From NCBI GenBank assembly GCA_028641055.1, contig CM054059.1, positions 106,280,263 through 106,344,262 of the forward strand: a stretch of 64,000 bases of DNA. The letters run 5' to 3'. Both the position numbers and the translations under genes were made by a program. This DNA is from Alopecurus myosuroides. Taxonomy: Eukaryota > Streptophyta > Magnoliopsida > Poales > Poaceae. This document shows, piece by piece, positions 1 to 12,539 of this stretch (position 1 is the first letter of the stretch; each line of letters opens with the position of its first letter). Below the pieces are notes generated by a model. It did no database searches. It saw only the letters and a program-made list of their open reading frames with translations, and was not told the origin of the DNA.

Positions 1-1309
1 ACTCAAACAATTGAGTGTCATACACAAACAAACAGAAGGTTGAATAACCTAGTACATCTCAGTCTCTTGTATATGAAAAGTAATTTGGGGACAAGCCTTG
101 CAAACATGTCAACAGATTCTTCTTATATGCTTAAGGCTAACTGATGACATAAACTACACCTACACTTCTTTTATCATTAACCAATAGAAAGAATAACACT
201 AAGGAAACAAGAAACCACAATATAATCATCTAAGTAAAATCTTTGCTTGGAATAACTGTTTGTTCTCACCACAAGGGTGAGATAATTGGAGATTGAATCC
301 AAGAGATGATATTACTTGCAATTGATGCAAGGTGACAACAGAAGACTAGTGGCAATCAGAGAGAAGAACATCAAGCAACAGAAGACCACAGGAAGCAACA
401 TTGCCTCAGTAAGGGAGCATAAGAATTATCCAGTGAATCATTAGGATATTAGAGAAACATTAACCTCTGACAAACTCATCAGAGATGAGGAGCTCATAAT
501 AATATCCATAATGGAAATAATTATCAATTATGAAATAATAACCAGCCATTACATCCACATGTCTGTGATATGTGTAGGTTAATGGTAGAAAGATGAACAC
601 ATTGTCTTCCAAATCATTCCCATCCATAAGACAAAAGTGTAATAACAAAAAAATCCATCTATACATAATTATGCACCTGAATACATGTTGTAAAACCAAC
701 AGAGCATAATAGCCATACATGGAACTTGTGTGGAAAACAACCCAACAAGAGTCCAAAGCCACACATGTTTCCATTTAATCAAGTACTATAAAAACAACAA
801 AGATGACATGGTATCATGAAAGAGAACAAGCCCTTTACCAATTAAAATCATTTGGTATGATTTGGAATAAAATTCCCTATTGGGTGATTTTATTACTATG
901 CCTAAAAAAATAAAGCACTACTAAAGCTTACAAAGTATTTCCAAAAAGTATGATACCTCAAAACTATCCAAAAGGAAAACATCTCAGAATTTCAATAACA
1001 TGTTAGTGGGGTTGTTTTCATGTCATAGAATACACTAAGTAATTTTTAATCCATATGAAATTTTAAATCGAGAGAAAATAGCAAAAACCACTTAATCTAG
1101 CACCTAAATAAAAAAATATAAGTATTCTCCAAATTCACCAAAACAAAACATGGTGAGTTGTAGAATTTGATAAGGAATTCAAATATATTTTTTATCAATT
1201 TTTCTGCTCACAGAAAAGCCCTGAAAACAGTGTTTTCTCCTCAGTTTATAAGGCAGAAGGACCTTTCTGTGAATTCTCAAACTCGTAGGGGGTTATTGAA
1301 AATGGCCTT

Positions 1310-1975
1310 TAATTTTCCTTCTTCTCCAACGCCGGCCAGAAGGCAGGGGCGGTGGACGTCGAGTCACCATCGCCGTGTCGTCTCCTGTCGCCTCTTCGCA
1401 CGGGTATAAGAACAGGGAGGGAGTGCCGTGCATCCTCTTCCTCCTCGCAGTCTCGCTCACTCTCTGTCTCTCTGTATCGAACCCGAAACAGGAAACCTAA
1501 CCCTAACCTCTCCGGCCGCCGTCGCGCGCCGTCGTTTCCGTCCACGGGAAGCCAATACGAGGTCACCACTGGATTCGTCGTCCTCGTATCTTCCTCTGGG
1601 ACGAGTTTCGTTTGCAGGGAAGCCAAGATTTGGCCGAATCGGGCCATCTCCTTCAACTCTGGCCGCCGGCCGAAATTCGACATCGCCGGCGATTCCGACC
1701 TCGCCGAGCCTCCTCGTTTGCTCCACTGGATTCATGGTGAGCTTGTGATCATTACGGTGTGCTCCAATCTTTTATTCATCCCCGAATTCATCATCATCGC
1801 CGGAGACCGTACGCCGCCGCCGCGCCATTGCTCGCCGTGGTCACTCCGGTGACCACTAGGCAGCGGCGCAGCCACCTATCGACTCCCCGTGAGCACCTCT
1901 ATCGCTAGGCCGTGGAGAAATTCATCAATCCCAACCGAATCCACGGATTTCGTCCAGATTGGAGAAATTCTCTCC
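1310..1975 (+). other. GC-rich leader block in A1 5' LTR with overlapping small frames
   Basis: This GC-rich segment contrasts sharply with the AT-rich LTR around it. It carries overlapping frames on both strands, the longest being 166 codons at 1352-1852 (plus). None shows a recognisable domain. Composition (Arg, Ser and Pro rich) follows base composition, so I read it as an untranslated leader or a captured host promoter/5' UTR rather than a gene. The same block is at 9140-9805 in the 3' LTR. Confidence 0.45.
1405..1508 (+). promoter_or_regulatory. Putative LTR promoter: TATA box and telomere-like leader (A1 5' LTR)
   Basis: A TATAAG sequence at 1405-1410 lies inside an abrupt GC-rich block (about 1310-1975) in an otherwise AT-rich LTR. 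About 90 bases downstream is a telomere-like AAACCTAACCCTAACC stretch (1493-1508) in a pyrimidine-rich leader. This looks like a plant promoter and 5' UTR, so transcription of A1 may start near 1430. The assignment rests on motifs only. Confidence 0.4.
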
Positions 1976-4567
1976 TGTGGTGATGTCAGGGTGACATCAC
2001 CATGACGTCAAGATCAATTTGCTTTTTCTTTTATTTATTTTTAATTTAAAATCAATAAGATAGGTAGGACCCACCTGTCAATTTAAATAATAACAGATTA
2101 TAATTAAAATTTAATAAATCAATAACTTTAATTTCATAAATCTGAAAATTATAAATAATATATCATATTAATCAGAAAAATAAAATCTATTTGATTATGA
2201 CATTTTCAAATGAATTTGATAAAGTTTAAAATTAAATATTTTCCTTAATTAAATAAATCATTTAAAATAAAGAAAAATAATAAATAATTCATAAAATCAG
2301 AAAAATACAAGTTATATACCAAAATGCTCCAAATGACTTATACAACTCATCTATGATGTTTACAAAGTCATTTGACCAAGTTTTAATGTGTGCAATGCTT
2401 TGCCTAGTCATTAAATTCATTTAAACTTAATAAAATAATAGCTTATTCAAATATTTTCATAAAACATCAATTGATATACCAAATTAAAGAGAACCAAATT
2501 TCCAACTCTAATATGTCAATTGTAAAACATTTTACTTAACTTCTAAACTTGCTTTTATAAGTATATTGAAAGTCTATTAATGTCTATTAAAAAACCAGAG
2601 ATGAATCTCACATCATTATTTTCCTTATTAAATGAAAATCTCATGTATTCATACCTACTAAACCTATCATCACAAGTCTTTAGCAAGTATTGTGATGATA
2701 GAGTTAGTTGTATCATTTGATCACTCTTATTTAAACTCTTTATTAAACAGCTCCATTTATTTCAACAACATAAAAGAATATGTGTGTTATCTTTCCAACA
2801 GTTGTTTTCCATGTGTTCTTGTTTTGTTATCCAACCAAGTCATCAACACTTCTACTTAAACATAATAACCATTGTTTGCTAAATAAAAGTGAAACACATG
2901 TAAATCTAAAAAGAAGTAATAACCACATCACCTCAAGTAATGAAACAATTCACCTAAAACAAGTGTGATTGAGGTATCGTATCAAACGTGGCTTACACTT
3001 GTAAGCTGGGGTATTTTCCAGGGTGTTTCACGATGCATCTCATTACTATGCATGTATCATCCTTGCCAGTGTTTTCTGTAGTCCTTACCGGGACTACTTT
3101 GCAATCTTTCAGATGTTTGGATTTTTCTATGCGACCCTCGAATTCCGAAGACCTGGATTATTATGGTTATTTCAATCTCAGGCAAGTTCATCACTTGCTC
3201 ATATCCTTTGCAGTATCTCATAACAAACTAATTGCAAAAACTCTATCATATTATCACCTACTCTCAAAAGAATGCATGATCCTATTTTTATAATAATATG
3301 ACTAATTGAATGACTACCCGAGTGGTAGTGTTCTGTTTGGTGGGCGGATGGAACCATGGTAAGATGAATAGGTCAAAGGAAGGTTCCATCTGTATGGGAA
3401 CGTATTACCTAGGAATTAACAACAACTGCCGTCAGGATTCTTGCGCCGTAAATTCGCGTTGACCATGGATCTTCTATGGGGGGAGTAAGTCAACCGTGAT
3501 ACTTTTCTCGTTCGCATGTCAACGGACGCGCCAGAGACGTACGCTGTAGGTCTTGCGAGACTACAAGCACATGGGTGGGAGCCCTTACGTCCCACGGACT
3601 CTGGGGTCTATGAGTGTCTGCCAGGGGCGCGTAGATCTCCATCGTGAGGGGTGGAATCAGGCGTTCAACCTGCTGGCAGAAATGGGTGGGCATGCGTTGT
3701 GCGGAGAAGCACGGTTTGGCTTGGACCAACTACCGGGCCCCACACCTGAGTGGGCGTGGACAGGAACGATCGCCTGGTTGTGCAACATGGTCTTGGTCGT
3801 CCATGGGTAAAGTAACGCACCTCTGCAGAGTGTAAAAGGATGTGGCATGTTACCCCCTGTTCCGGGAAGGAACTGCGAACGCCGCAGGAAAGGCAACTCC
3901 ATGAAAGTTCTAACCCTGTGAAGATCTGGCGGGCATAGTTTTCAGAATTAAAAGCAACCTCTTGAAGAAAGTTTTACAAAACCTTGCATTACTTTATGAC
4001 TCTTTCGAGTCTAAAGCTGTAGTTAGTGCATCAACCACCCACTACATATCATGAACTTGCTGAGTAACGCTCGTTACTCATTCTATCCCGTTTGATCCCT
4101 TGCTTAGAGTTGAAGCCCTATGGAAGTCGTCATCGTGAAGCCATATTTACCTCATGAAGCTAGGTGGAGTCTTATACTACTTAGCCAGTAAAGCATCATC
4201 ATCAACAACGCTGATGGAGGAGAAGCTATCAAGGTGTAGGTAGAGTCCATTCTTGGACTTAGCATTTACTAGCCTTAGATTAGGGCTGACATCAGCCGTA
4301 GTGGATTAGTTCTGAGCTAGAGTTCTTCTCCGGCTCGGAGCTTCGAATTGCCTCTGCTGATGTTTCTTTTGCAGGAGATCTTCTTGATTCATTAAGGAGA
4401 TTCTCAAGATTTTGTAATGAGGTTTGTATCCTATAGTTTTACCTGGACCCGCTGTGTTTCTGTTGTACCACTCTGAGAGATGTAATATTCACGGATAAGT
4501 CCTTCTGTGAGTATTATGTCACCGACTTGCGCACTACACATGCAGTGGTGTGTTGGGTCACCACAGG

Positions 4568-4579
4568 TGGTATCAGAGC
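4568..4579 (+). other. A1 primer-binding site, initiator tRNA-Met
   Basis: TGGTATCAGAGC lies two bases after the 5' LTR end. It is complementary to the 3' end of plant initiator tRNA-Met and so fixes the orientation of A1 as plus. Confidence 0.93.
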
Positions 4580-6398
4580 GAAGCGACCTTAGGTTTAAAA
4601 CCTTTTAGGAGATCTGTAGGTTGGTAAAGATTATAGGAAGCCATCTTATCTAAACCATATTTCCTACAACTATGAGAATCATTCACTTGAGAATGATATG
4701 ATCATACTTGTATAGAATGTTCTTACTCAACTTGAGTAAATATACTTATCTATTATCTTTATACCTAGGTATGGATAGTTAGAAGTTTATCATGTAGAAG
4801 TGTTATTGTGAGAAACAGAGATCTGACATAGTCAGAGATGATTAAGTCAAAGTGATGATTACCCCATTCTATGAATGGATAGGATGGAGTAGAACATGGC
4901 ATACATTAAGAATAGGAGTCATTAAGAAGGGATGTTTGAGAATCATAAAGAAACATTAGATCATGGTAACTATGGGGTACATACCATATCCTTAGTTATC
5001 AACTCTAGAGGTGAATCATCATAGTATAGTATAGAACTAGGAGAAGGCATAAGAATTGATGGAAGCTACATTACTACTCCTACGATGTGATCAATAATAT
5101 GAAGGATCAACAGATGCCATGAGAAGCTTATCATAATCAGAATGTAGTATTCCAATTGACATGATATTTAGTCCTATATGGAACTAAGTTAGGCAACAAC
5201 TACTATAGGATCATTTTGTCTTAGTTTATTCCATTGCAGTAAGGCATGCAATTGGAGTAATTACCTAGGCAAAGGGTGGTTGTGTAGAATAGGATTACAA
5301 GGTAATATATACCTATTTCTAGTGTATAGCATTTGAGAGCCTTGGTACTTGAGATGTTCGACTCTAAGTACTTTTATTTCACAGGCTTTTGATGCATGAG
5401 TGATAACTGCATTTGGGATTTACTGCTTCTTATTTGGATCTTTGATTGACTAGATCTGTACATGGAGATGGAACTTGATGTGCATATGCATGTGCAAACA
5501 TTGAGTTCTATCTTGATGTTACTGGTCTAGAGGGTATAGGATTAGTATGAGAGCGGTCTGAGTTATCAGCGGACTGTTACAACCACAAAAGCTCTGGAAG
5601 ATCAGGAAGTCAAGAAGGCAGAAGACAATGAAGCCACTGATGGGAATGGACCACATTCCACATCTTGTTTGGATCTGGTGAGATACTTCATCAACACATG
5701 GTGAGCTACCACAAGTGATGCTCAGAAAATCACATGAGTATTTATATCCTAGAAGGAAACATGTAGACGTTTGATGAGTTAACTTATAGAGTCACCCTGT
5801 AGAAGCTGAAACCCAATGATATAGAAGGACCATAGGTAGTAACCAGTGGAATAGGTTATAATCATCTGTAGGAAGAAGTTAAAACTCGAGGAAACTCGAA
5901 GATATTTTTGCTAAATAGATGAGTCTAAATCAATGTACACTATGTTGTACAAGTTTCTTTGCACAAGATTTCTCTTGAGACCCATAGATTCAATCCAATG
6001 GAGTCCAAACCATAGACAATATCCAGTGTATCGGAAGAATCTTAATGGTTATTCATCACCTGGTGGATGTACCAATTATTCTTTAGAAAGTTTTGAGAGG
6101 TAGGAAACCATACCTATTCATCGGAGAATGAAACTTGGTAATTTCCCACTATATGATGGAAATACCACGTGTTCTTCGTAAGACCATTAGGAAGGCCTAG
6201 TAAAAAGACAAAGTTGTCCTAACAACTGGCATACTATTAGATTATCATACAAGACAGTGGAAGGTGAACAGTCAAGACAAGAGGATACATATGCCAAGGT
6301 CAACACATGAAACATATGTGAAGATTCAACGGTCTACAGATGTTCTCTCTACCTATCTTTACGTGAGAGAGGTTGAACTTCGGGACGAAGTTCTTGTT

Positions 6399-6408
6399 AA
6401 GGGGGAGA
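6399..6408 (+). other. A1 polypurine tract
   Basis: AAGGGGGAGA lies three bases before the TGTAACATCC start of the 3' LTR, the expected place for the plus-strand primer. Confidence 0.9.
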
Positions 6409-6411
6409 TAC

Positions 6412-9400
6412 TGTAACATCCCAGTGTTTGGGAGGTTATAAGGATCTAAAATTAATATGTGCATTTGCAAAGCATGCATCTAAAAGTACGGGAAATTTTG
6501 GCGCGAAAGTTTAAACGAATCAAAGTGACCAAAGTTTCACTTGACATGATGAAATAGGTCTAGTTCATCTATTTAAGAGTACATTTGGAATGATCTTTAT
6601 AACAAGTATCCTAAGAAAACAAATCACCTGGTTACACAAACCATAATTGGTTGTGACCAACACAAATTCTCAACCACCTAAACCTCAAGTCTATAAGTGA
6701 CTTGGGATAATTCACTAAGTATCTAGAACTCAAAGAGGGGTGAGAATCCAAATCTCATAAATGATGATCACACATTCACTAATGAGTAATGCATAACTGA
6801 ACCATCTCATCAACAGAGGTGTTATGTCCTCTCAAACAATAACTCTTAAGTTATAAACCATCCACACAACATCTCTATAAATTATCTCATAACCATTAAG
6901 TAAACCTTCATAAGTAAATAACAAAGTTTCAATAGAACACAAGTGATACAAACAAGTGTTAACTCAAAACCCACAAGTGGGAAATGACACAAGAATTGTA
7001 TTAACATATTTATCGAATATGTACATATCTCCTCAACCATAAAAGAAGTACCTTAAAGAAGAAATAAATCTTCTTAAACTACTGTTAAACCTTGATCATT
7101 ACCTATGATCTTTCCAAAACTATGTCTTCATCATGAATACAAATGAAGAACATAAAATAACAACATGACAACCTGAGTAACCAATTAATAACCATGATCA
7201 AAGTAATTAAGCTCAATAACCTTTATATGTTCATTGTCTCAACCATCTTATACAAGTGAACATATGAAATCTTAACACCTCAATGAACCATTTGATCCAC
7301 TTAATATTAAGTCATCATTCCATGAGCATTTCACACCTCTACTAAAATCCAAACCATCATTGAACCACTAAAGTATCTTTGGATACAACTAAGGAATAAC
7401 AAGTTATAACCTCTATTAGAGGAATTGAATTGATAACTAAGTAAATAAATCCTATATGATATAATTACATATCTTTTGGGAAATAAAATAAGAAGTATAT
7501 GGAAGGATAATAAAAGCATGAACTAACTCTTAATCTAGATCTTGTTATGTTGTCAAGACCATTCTATCTTGTTTTCCAATCTTCTCTAAGTTATTATACA
7601 AGTGAAGCAACCACAAGAAGAGAGGAACTATCACCAGAAGATCTTCAAGAAGATTATTTAGAGTGTGCTTGAAGTGCTACTCCAATCTTCTATAAGAGTA
7701 CTTGGAAACTCTTATATATTGATCTGACCTTATTAACCTCTTGAAATAGTATGATATTCCAATGTTAGTGTTATATAGAAGTAGTTTGGTAACAAGACTA
7801 ATTACCTTGTTAACAGATCACTTTTGTATACTCAAACAATTGAGTGTCATACACAAACAAACAGAAGGTTGAATAACCTAGTACATCTCAGTCTCTTGTA
7901 TATGAAAAGTAATTTGGGGACAAGCCTTGCAAACATGTCAACAGATTCTTCTTATATGCTTAAGGCTAACTGATGACATAAACTACACCTACACTTCTTT
8001 TATCATTAACCAATAGAAAGAATAACACTAAGGAAACAAGAAACCACAATATAATCATCTAAGTAAAATCTTTGCTTGGAATAACTGTTTGTTCTCACCA
8101 CAAGGGTGAGATAGTTGGAGATTGAATCCAAGAGATGATATTACTTGCAATTGATGCAAGGTGACAACAGAAGACTAGTGGCAATCAGAGAGAAGAACAT
8201 CAAGCAACAGAAGACCACAGGAAGCAACATTGCCTCAGTAAGGGAGCATAAGAATTATCCAGTGAATCATTAGGATATTAGAGAAACATTAACCTCTGAC
8301 AAACTCATCAGAGATGAGGAGCTCATAATAATATCCATAATGGAAATAATTATCAATTATGAAATAATAACCAGCCATTACATCCACATGTCTGTGATAT
8401 GTGTAGGTTAATGGTAGCAAGATGAACACATTGTCTTCCAAATCATTCCCATCCATAAGACAAAAGTGTAATAACAAAAAAATCCATCTATACATAATTA
8501 TGCACCTGAATACATGTTGTAAAACCAACAGAGCATAATAGCCATACCTGGAACTTGTGTGGAAAACAACCCAACAAGAGTCCAAAGCCACACATGTTTC
8601 CATTTAATCAAGTACTATAAAAACAACAAAGATGACATGGTATCATGAAAGAGAACAAGCCCTTTACCAATTAAAATCATTTGGTATGATTTGGAATAAA
8701 ATTCCCTATTGGGTGATTTTATTACTATGCCTAAAAAAAATAAAGCACTACTAAAGCTTACAAAGTATTTCCAAAAAGTATGATACCTCAAAACTATCCA
8801 AAAGGAAAACATCTCAGAATTTCAATAACATGTTAGTGGGGTTGTTTTCATGTCATAGAATACACTAAGTAATTTTTAATCCATATGAAATTTTAAATCG
8901 AGAGAAAATAGCAAAAACCACTTAATCTAGCACCTAAATAAAAAAATATAAGTATTCTCCAAATTCACCAAAACAAAACATGGTGAGTTGTAGAATTTGA
9001 TAAGGAATTCAAATATATTTTTTATTAATTTTTCTGTTCACAGAAAAGCCCTGAAAACAGTGTTTTCTCCTCAGTTTATAAGGCAGAAGGACCTTTCTGT
9101 GAATTCTCAAACTCGTAGGGGGTTATTGAAAATGGCCTTTAATTTTCCTTCTTCTCCAACGCCGGCCAGAAGGCAGGGGCGGTGGACGTCGAGTCACCAT
9201 CGCCGTGTCGTCTCCTGTCGCCTCTTCGCACGGGTATAAGAACAGGGAGGGAGTGCCGTGCATCCTCTTCCTCCTCGCAGTCTCGCTCACTCTCTGTCTC
9301 TCTGTATCGAACCCGAAACAGGAAACCTAACCCTAACCTCTCCGGCCGCCGTCGCGCGCCGTCGTTTCCGTCCACGGGAAGCCAATACGAGGTCACCACT

Positions 9401-12395
9401 GGATTCGTCGTCCTCGTATCTTCCTCTGGGACGAGTTTCGTTTGCAGGGAAGCCAAGATTTGGCCGAATCGGGCCATCTCCTTCAACTCCGGCCGCCGGC
9501 CGAAATTCGACATCGCCGGCGATTCCGACCTCGCCGAGCCTCCTCGTTTGCTCCACTGGATTCATGGTGAGCTTGTGATCATTACGGTGTGCTCCAATCT
9601 TTTATTCATCCCCGAATTCATCATCATCGCCGGAGACCGTACGCCGCCGCCGCGCCATTGCTCGCCGTGGTCACTCCGGTGACCACTAGGCAGCGGCGCA
9701 GCCACCTATCGACTCCCCGTGAGCACCTCTATCGCTAGGCCGTGGAGAAATTCATCAATCCCAACCGAATCCACGGATTTCGTCCAGATTGGAGAAATTC
9801 TCTCCTGTGGTGATGTCAGGGTGACATCACCATGACGTCAAGATCAATTTGCTTTTTCTTTTATTTATTTTTAATTTAAAATCAATAAGATAGGTAGGAC
9901 CCACCTGTCAATTTAAATAATAACAGATTATAATTAAAATTTAATAAATCAATAACTTTAATTTCATAAATCTGAAAATTATAAATAATATATCATATTA
10001 ATCAGAAAAATAAAATCTATTTGATTATGACATTTTCAAATGAATTTGATAAAGTTTAAAATTAAATATTTTCCTTAATTAAATAAATCATTTAAAATAA
10101 AGAAAAATAATAAATAATTCATAAAATCAGAAAAATACAAGTTATATACCAAAATGCTCCAAATGACTTATACAACTCATCTATGATGTTTACAAAGTCA
10201 TTTGACCAAGTTTTAATGTGTGCAATGCTTTGCCTAGTCATTAAATTCATTTAAACTTAATAAAATAATAGCTTATTCAAATATTTTCATAAAACATCAA
10301 TTGATATACCAAATTAAAGAGAACCAAATTTCCAACTCTAATATGTCAATTGTAAAACATTTTACTTAACTTCTAAACTTGCTTTTATAAGTATATTGAA
10401 AGTCTATTAATGTCTATTAAAAAACCAGAGATGAATCTCACATCATTATTTTCCTTATTAAATGAAAATCTCATGTATTCATACCTACTAAACCTATCAT
10501 CACAAGTCTTTAGCAAGTATTGTGATGATAGAGTTAGTTGTATCATTTGATCACTCTTATTTAAACTCTTTATTAAACAGCTCCATTTATTTCAACAACA
10601 TAAAAGAATATGTGTGTTATCTTTCCAACAGTTGTTTTCCATGTGTTCTTGTTTTGTTATCCAACCAAGTCATCAACACTTCTACTTAAACATAATAACC
10701 ATTGTTTGCTAAATAAAAGTGAAACACATGTAAATCTAAAAAGAAGTAATAACCACATCACCTCAAGTAATGAAACAATTCACCTAAAACAAGTGTGATT
10801 GAGGTATCGTATCAAACGTGGCTTACACTTGTAAGCTGGGGTATTTTCCAGGGTGTTTCACGATGCATCTCATTACTATGCATGTATCATCCTTGCCAGT
10901 GTTTTCTGTAGTCCTTACCGGGACTACTTTGCAATCTTTCAGATGTTTGGATTTTTCTATGCGACCCTCGAATTCCGAAGACCTGGATTATTATGGTTAT
11001 TTCAATCTCAGGCAAGTTCATCACTTGCTCATATCCTTTGCAGTATCTCATAACAAACTAATTGCAAAAACTCTATCATATTATCACCTACTCTCAAAAG
11101 AATGCATGATCCTATTTTTATAATAATATGACTAATTGAATGACTACCCGAGTGGTAGTGTTCTGTTTGGTGGGCGGATGGAACCATGGTAAGATGAATA
11201 GGTCAAAGGAAGGTTCCATCTGTATGGGAACGTATTACCTAGGAATTAACAACAACTGCCGTCAGGATTCTTGCGCCGTAAATTCGCGTTGACCATGGAT
11301 CTTCTATGGGGGGAGTAAGTCAACCGTGATACTTTTCTCGTTCGCATGTCAACGGACGCGCCAGAGACGTACGCTGTAGGTCTTGCGAGACTACAAGCAC
11401 ATGGGTGGGAGCCCTTACGTCCCACGGACTCTGGGGTCTATGAGTGTCTGCCAGGGGCGCGTAGATCTCCATCGTGAGGGGTGGAATCAGGCGTTCAACC
11501 TGCTGGCAGAAATGGGTGGGCATGCGTTGTGCGGAGAAGCACGGTTTGGCTTGGACCAACTACCGGGCCCCACACCTGAGTGGGCGTGGACAGGAACGAT
11601 CGCCTGGTTGTGCAACATGGTCTTGGTCGTCCATGGGTAAAGTAACGCACCTCTGCAGAGTGTAAAAGGATGTGGCATGTTACCCCCTGTTCCGGGAAGG
11701 AACTGCGAACGCCGCAGGAAAGGCAACTCCATGAAAGTTCTAACCCTGTGAAGATCTGGCGGGCATAGTTTTCAGAATTAAAAGCAACCTCTTGAAGAAA
11801 GTTTTACAAAACCTTGCATTACTTTATGACTCTTTCGAGTCTAAAGCTGTAGTTAGTGCATCAACCACCCACTACATATCATGAACTTGCTGAGTAACGC
11901 TCGTTACTCATTCTATCCCGTTTGATCCCTTGCTTAGAGTTGAAGCCCTATGGAAGTCGTCATCGTGAAGCCATATTTACCTCATGAAGCTAGGTGGAGT
12001 CTTATACTACTTAGCCAGTAAAGCATCATCATCAACAACGCTGATGGAGGAGAAGCTATCAAGGTGTAGGTAGAGTCCATTCTTGGACTTAGCATTTACT
12101 AGCCTTAGATTAGGGCTGACATCAGCCGTAGTGGATTAGTTCTGAGCTAGAGTTCTTCTCCGGCTCGGAGCTTCGAATTGCCTCTGCTGATGTTTCTTTT
12201 GCAGGAGATCTTCTTGATTCATTAAGGAGATTCTCAAGATTTTGTAATGAGGTTTGTATCCTATAGTTTTACCTGGACCCGCTGTGTTTCTGTTGTACCA
12301 CTCTGAGAGATGTAATATTCACGGATAAGTCCTTCTGTGAGTATTATGTCACCGACTTGCGCACTACACATGCAGTGGTGTGTTGGGTCACCACA
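6412..12395 (+). mobile_element. Element A1, 3' LTR (complete, 5,984 bp)
   Basis: This complete LTR runs from TGTAACATCCCAG to GGGTCACCACA. The start is defined by the polypurine tract on its left. The end is defined by loss of identity with the 5' LTR after CCACA. At almost 6 kb it is very long for a plant LTR. Its first 0.7 kb and last 1.5 kb also match solo LTR I (17932-24242), while the middle does not. The target duplication cannot be checked because the left end is outside the window. The base sequence just to the right is TTTTC. Confidence 0.94.
9235..9338 (+). promoter_or_regulatory. Putative promoter and telomere-like leader (A1 3' LTR copy)
   Basis: This is the second copy of the TATAAG and AAACCTAACCCTAACC arrangement seen at 1405-1508. 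In a 3' LTR it could drive readout transcription into the ankyrin relic at 12.5-13.7 kb, which is on the same strand. Confidence 0.35.
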
Positions 12396-12539
12396 TTTTC
12401 CCTACCGACGCCAACCAAGTTTTGCCCACCAAAATATCCTCAAGACCTGAGTATGGGTGGCCTCTTCCATTCTACGGATCCAACAAGCTAAATTAAGCTA
12501 TAGTAGTACTACACAATTTCTACATTGTCCACACCTACA

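Larger units (their letters stand above)
1..4565 (+). mobile_element. Element A1, 5' LTR (left end outside window)
   Basis: This is the 5' long terminal repeat of a plus-strand LTR retrotransposon. It repeats at 7830-12395 with about seven visible differences, for example one extra A near 8730, which marks a recent insertion. The 3' end GGGTCACCACA is followed at once by an initiator-tRNA-Met primer-binding site. Comparison with the 3' LTR puts its true start about 1.4 kb left of the window. The short frames inside it, such as those at 460-774 (minus) and 3553-3810 (plus), match no protein I recognise, and I treat them as chance frames. The last 1.5 kb is conserved in solo LTR I at 22730-24242. 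Confidence 0.93.
4566..6411 (+). mobile_element. Element A1, internal region without coding sequence
   Basis: These 1,846 bases lie between the two A1 LTRs. They start with a primer-binding site and end with a polypurine tract, so the signals for reverse transcription are present. I found no gag, protease, reverse transcriptase or integrase motif on either strand and no long frame. The element therefore looks non-autonomous (LARD-like, but with LTRs far longer than the internal region) and would need proteins from a related element. Decayed gag traces too weak to recognise by eye cannot be excluded. Confidence 0.85.

Noticed and set aside
460..774. 104-codon minus-strand frame in A1 LTR, repeated at 8289-8603
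   Set aside because: It repeats only because the LTR repeats. Composition is aromatic and low-complexity, and no domain is recognisable.
1493..1508. Telomere repeat AAACCTAACCCTAACC
   Set aside because: Only two imperfect units; not an interstitial telomere array. Treated as a promoter/leader motif.
3490..3902. Overlapping frames of 79-85 codons in the A1 LTR, related frame at 23294-23494
   Set aside because: The DNA is conserved between LTR families, but the reading frame is not kept between A1 and solo LTR I. That points to a conserved LTR region, not a protein.
1..12395. Simple segmental tandem duplication instead of an LTR element
   Set aside because: Primer-binding site, purine tract and TG...CA ends at the exact junctions, and a related solo LTR with a perfect duplication, support an LTR retrotransposon.
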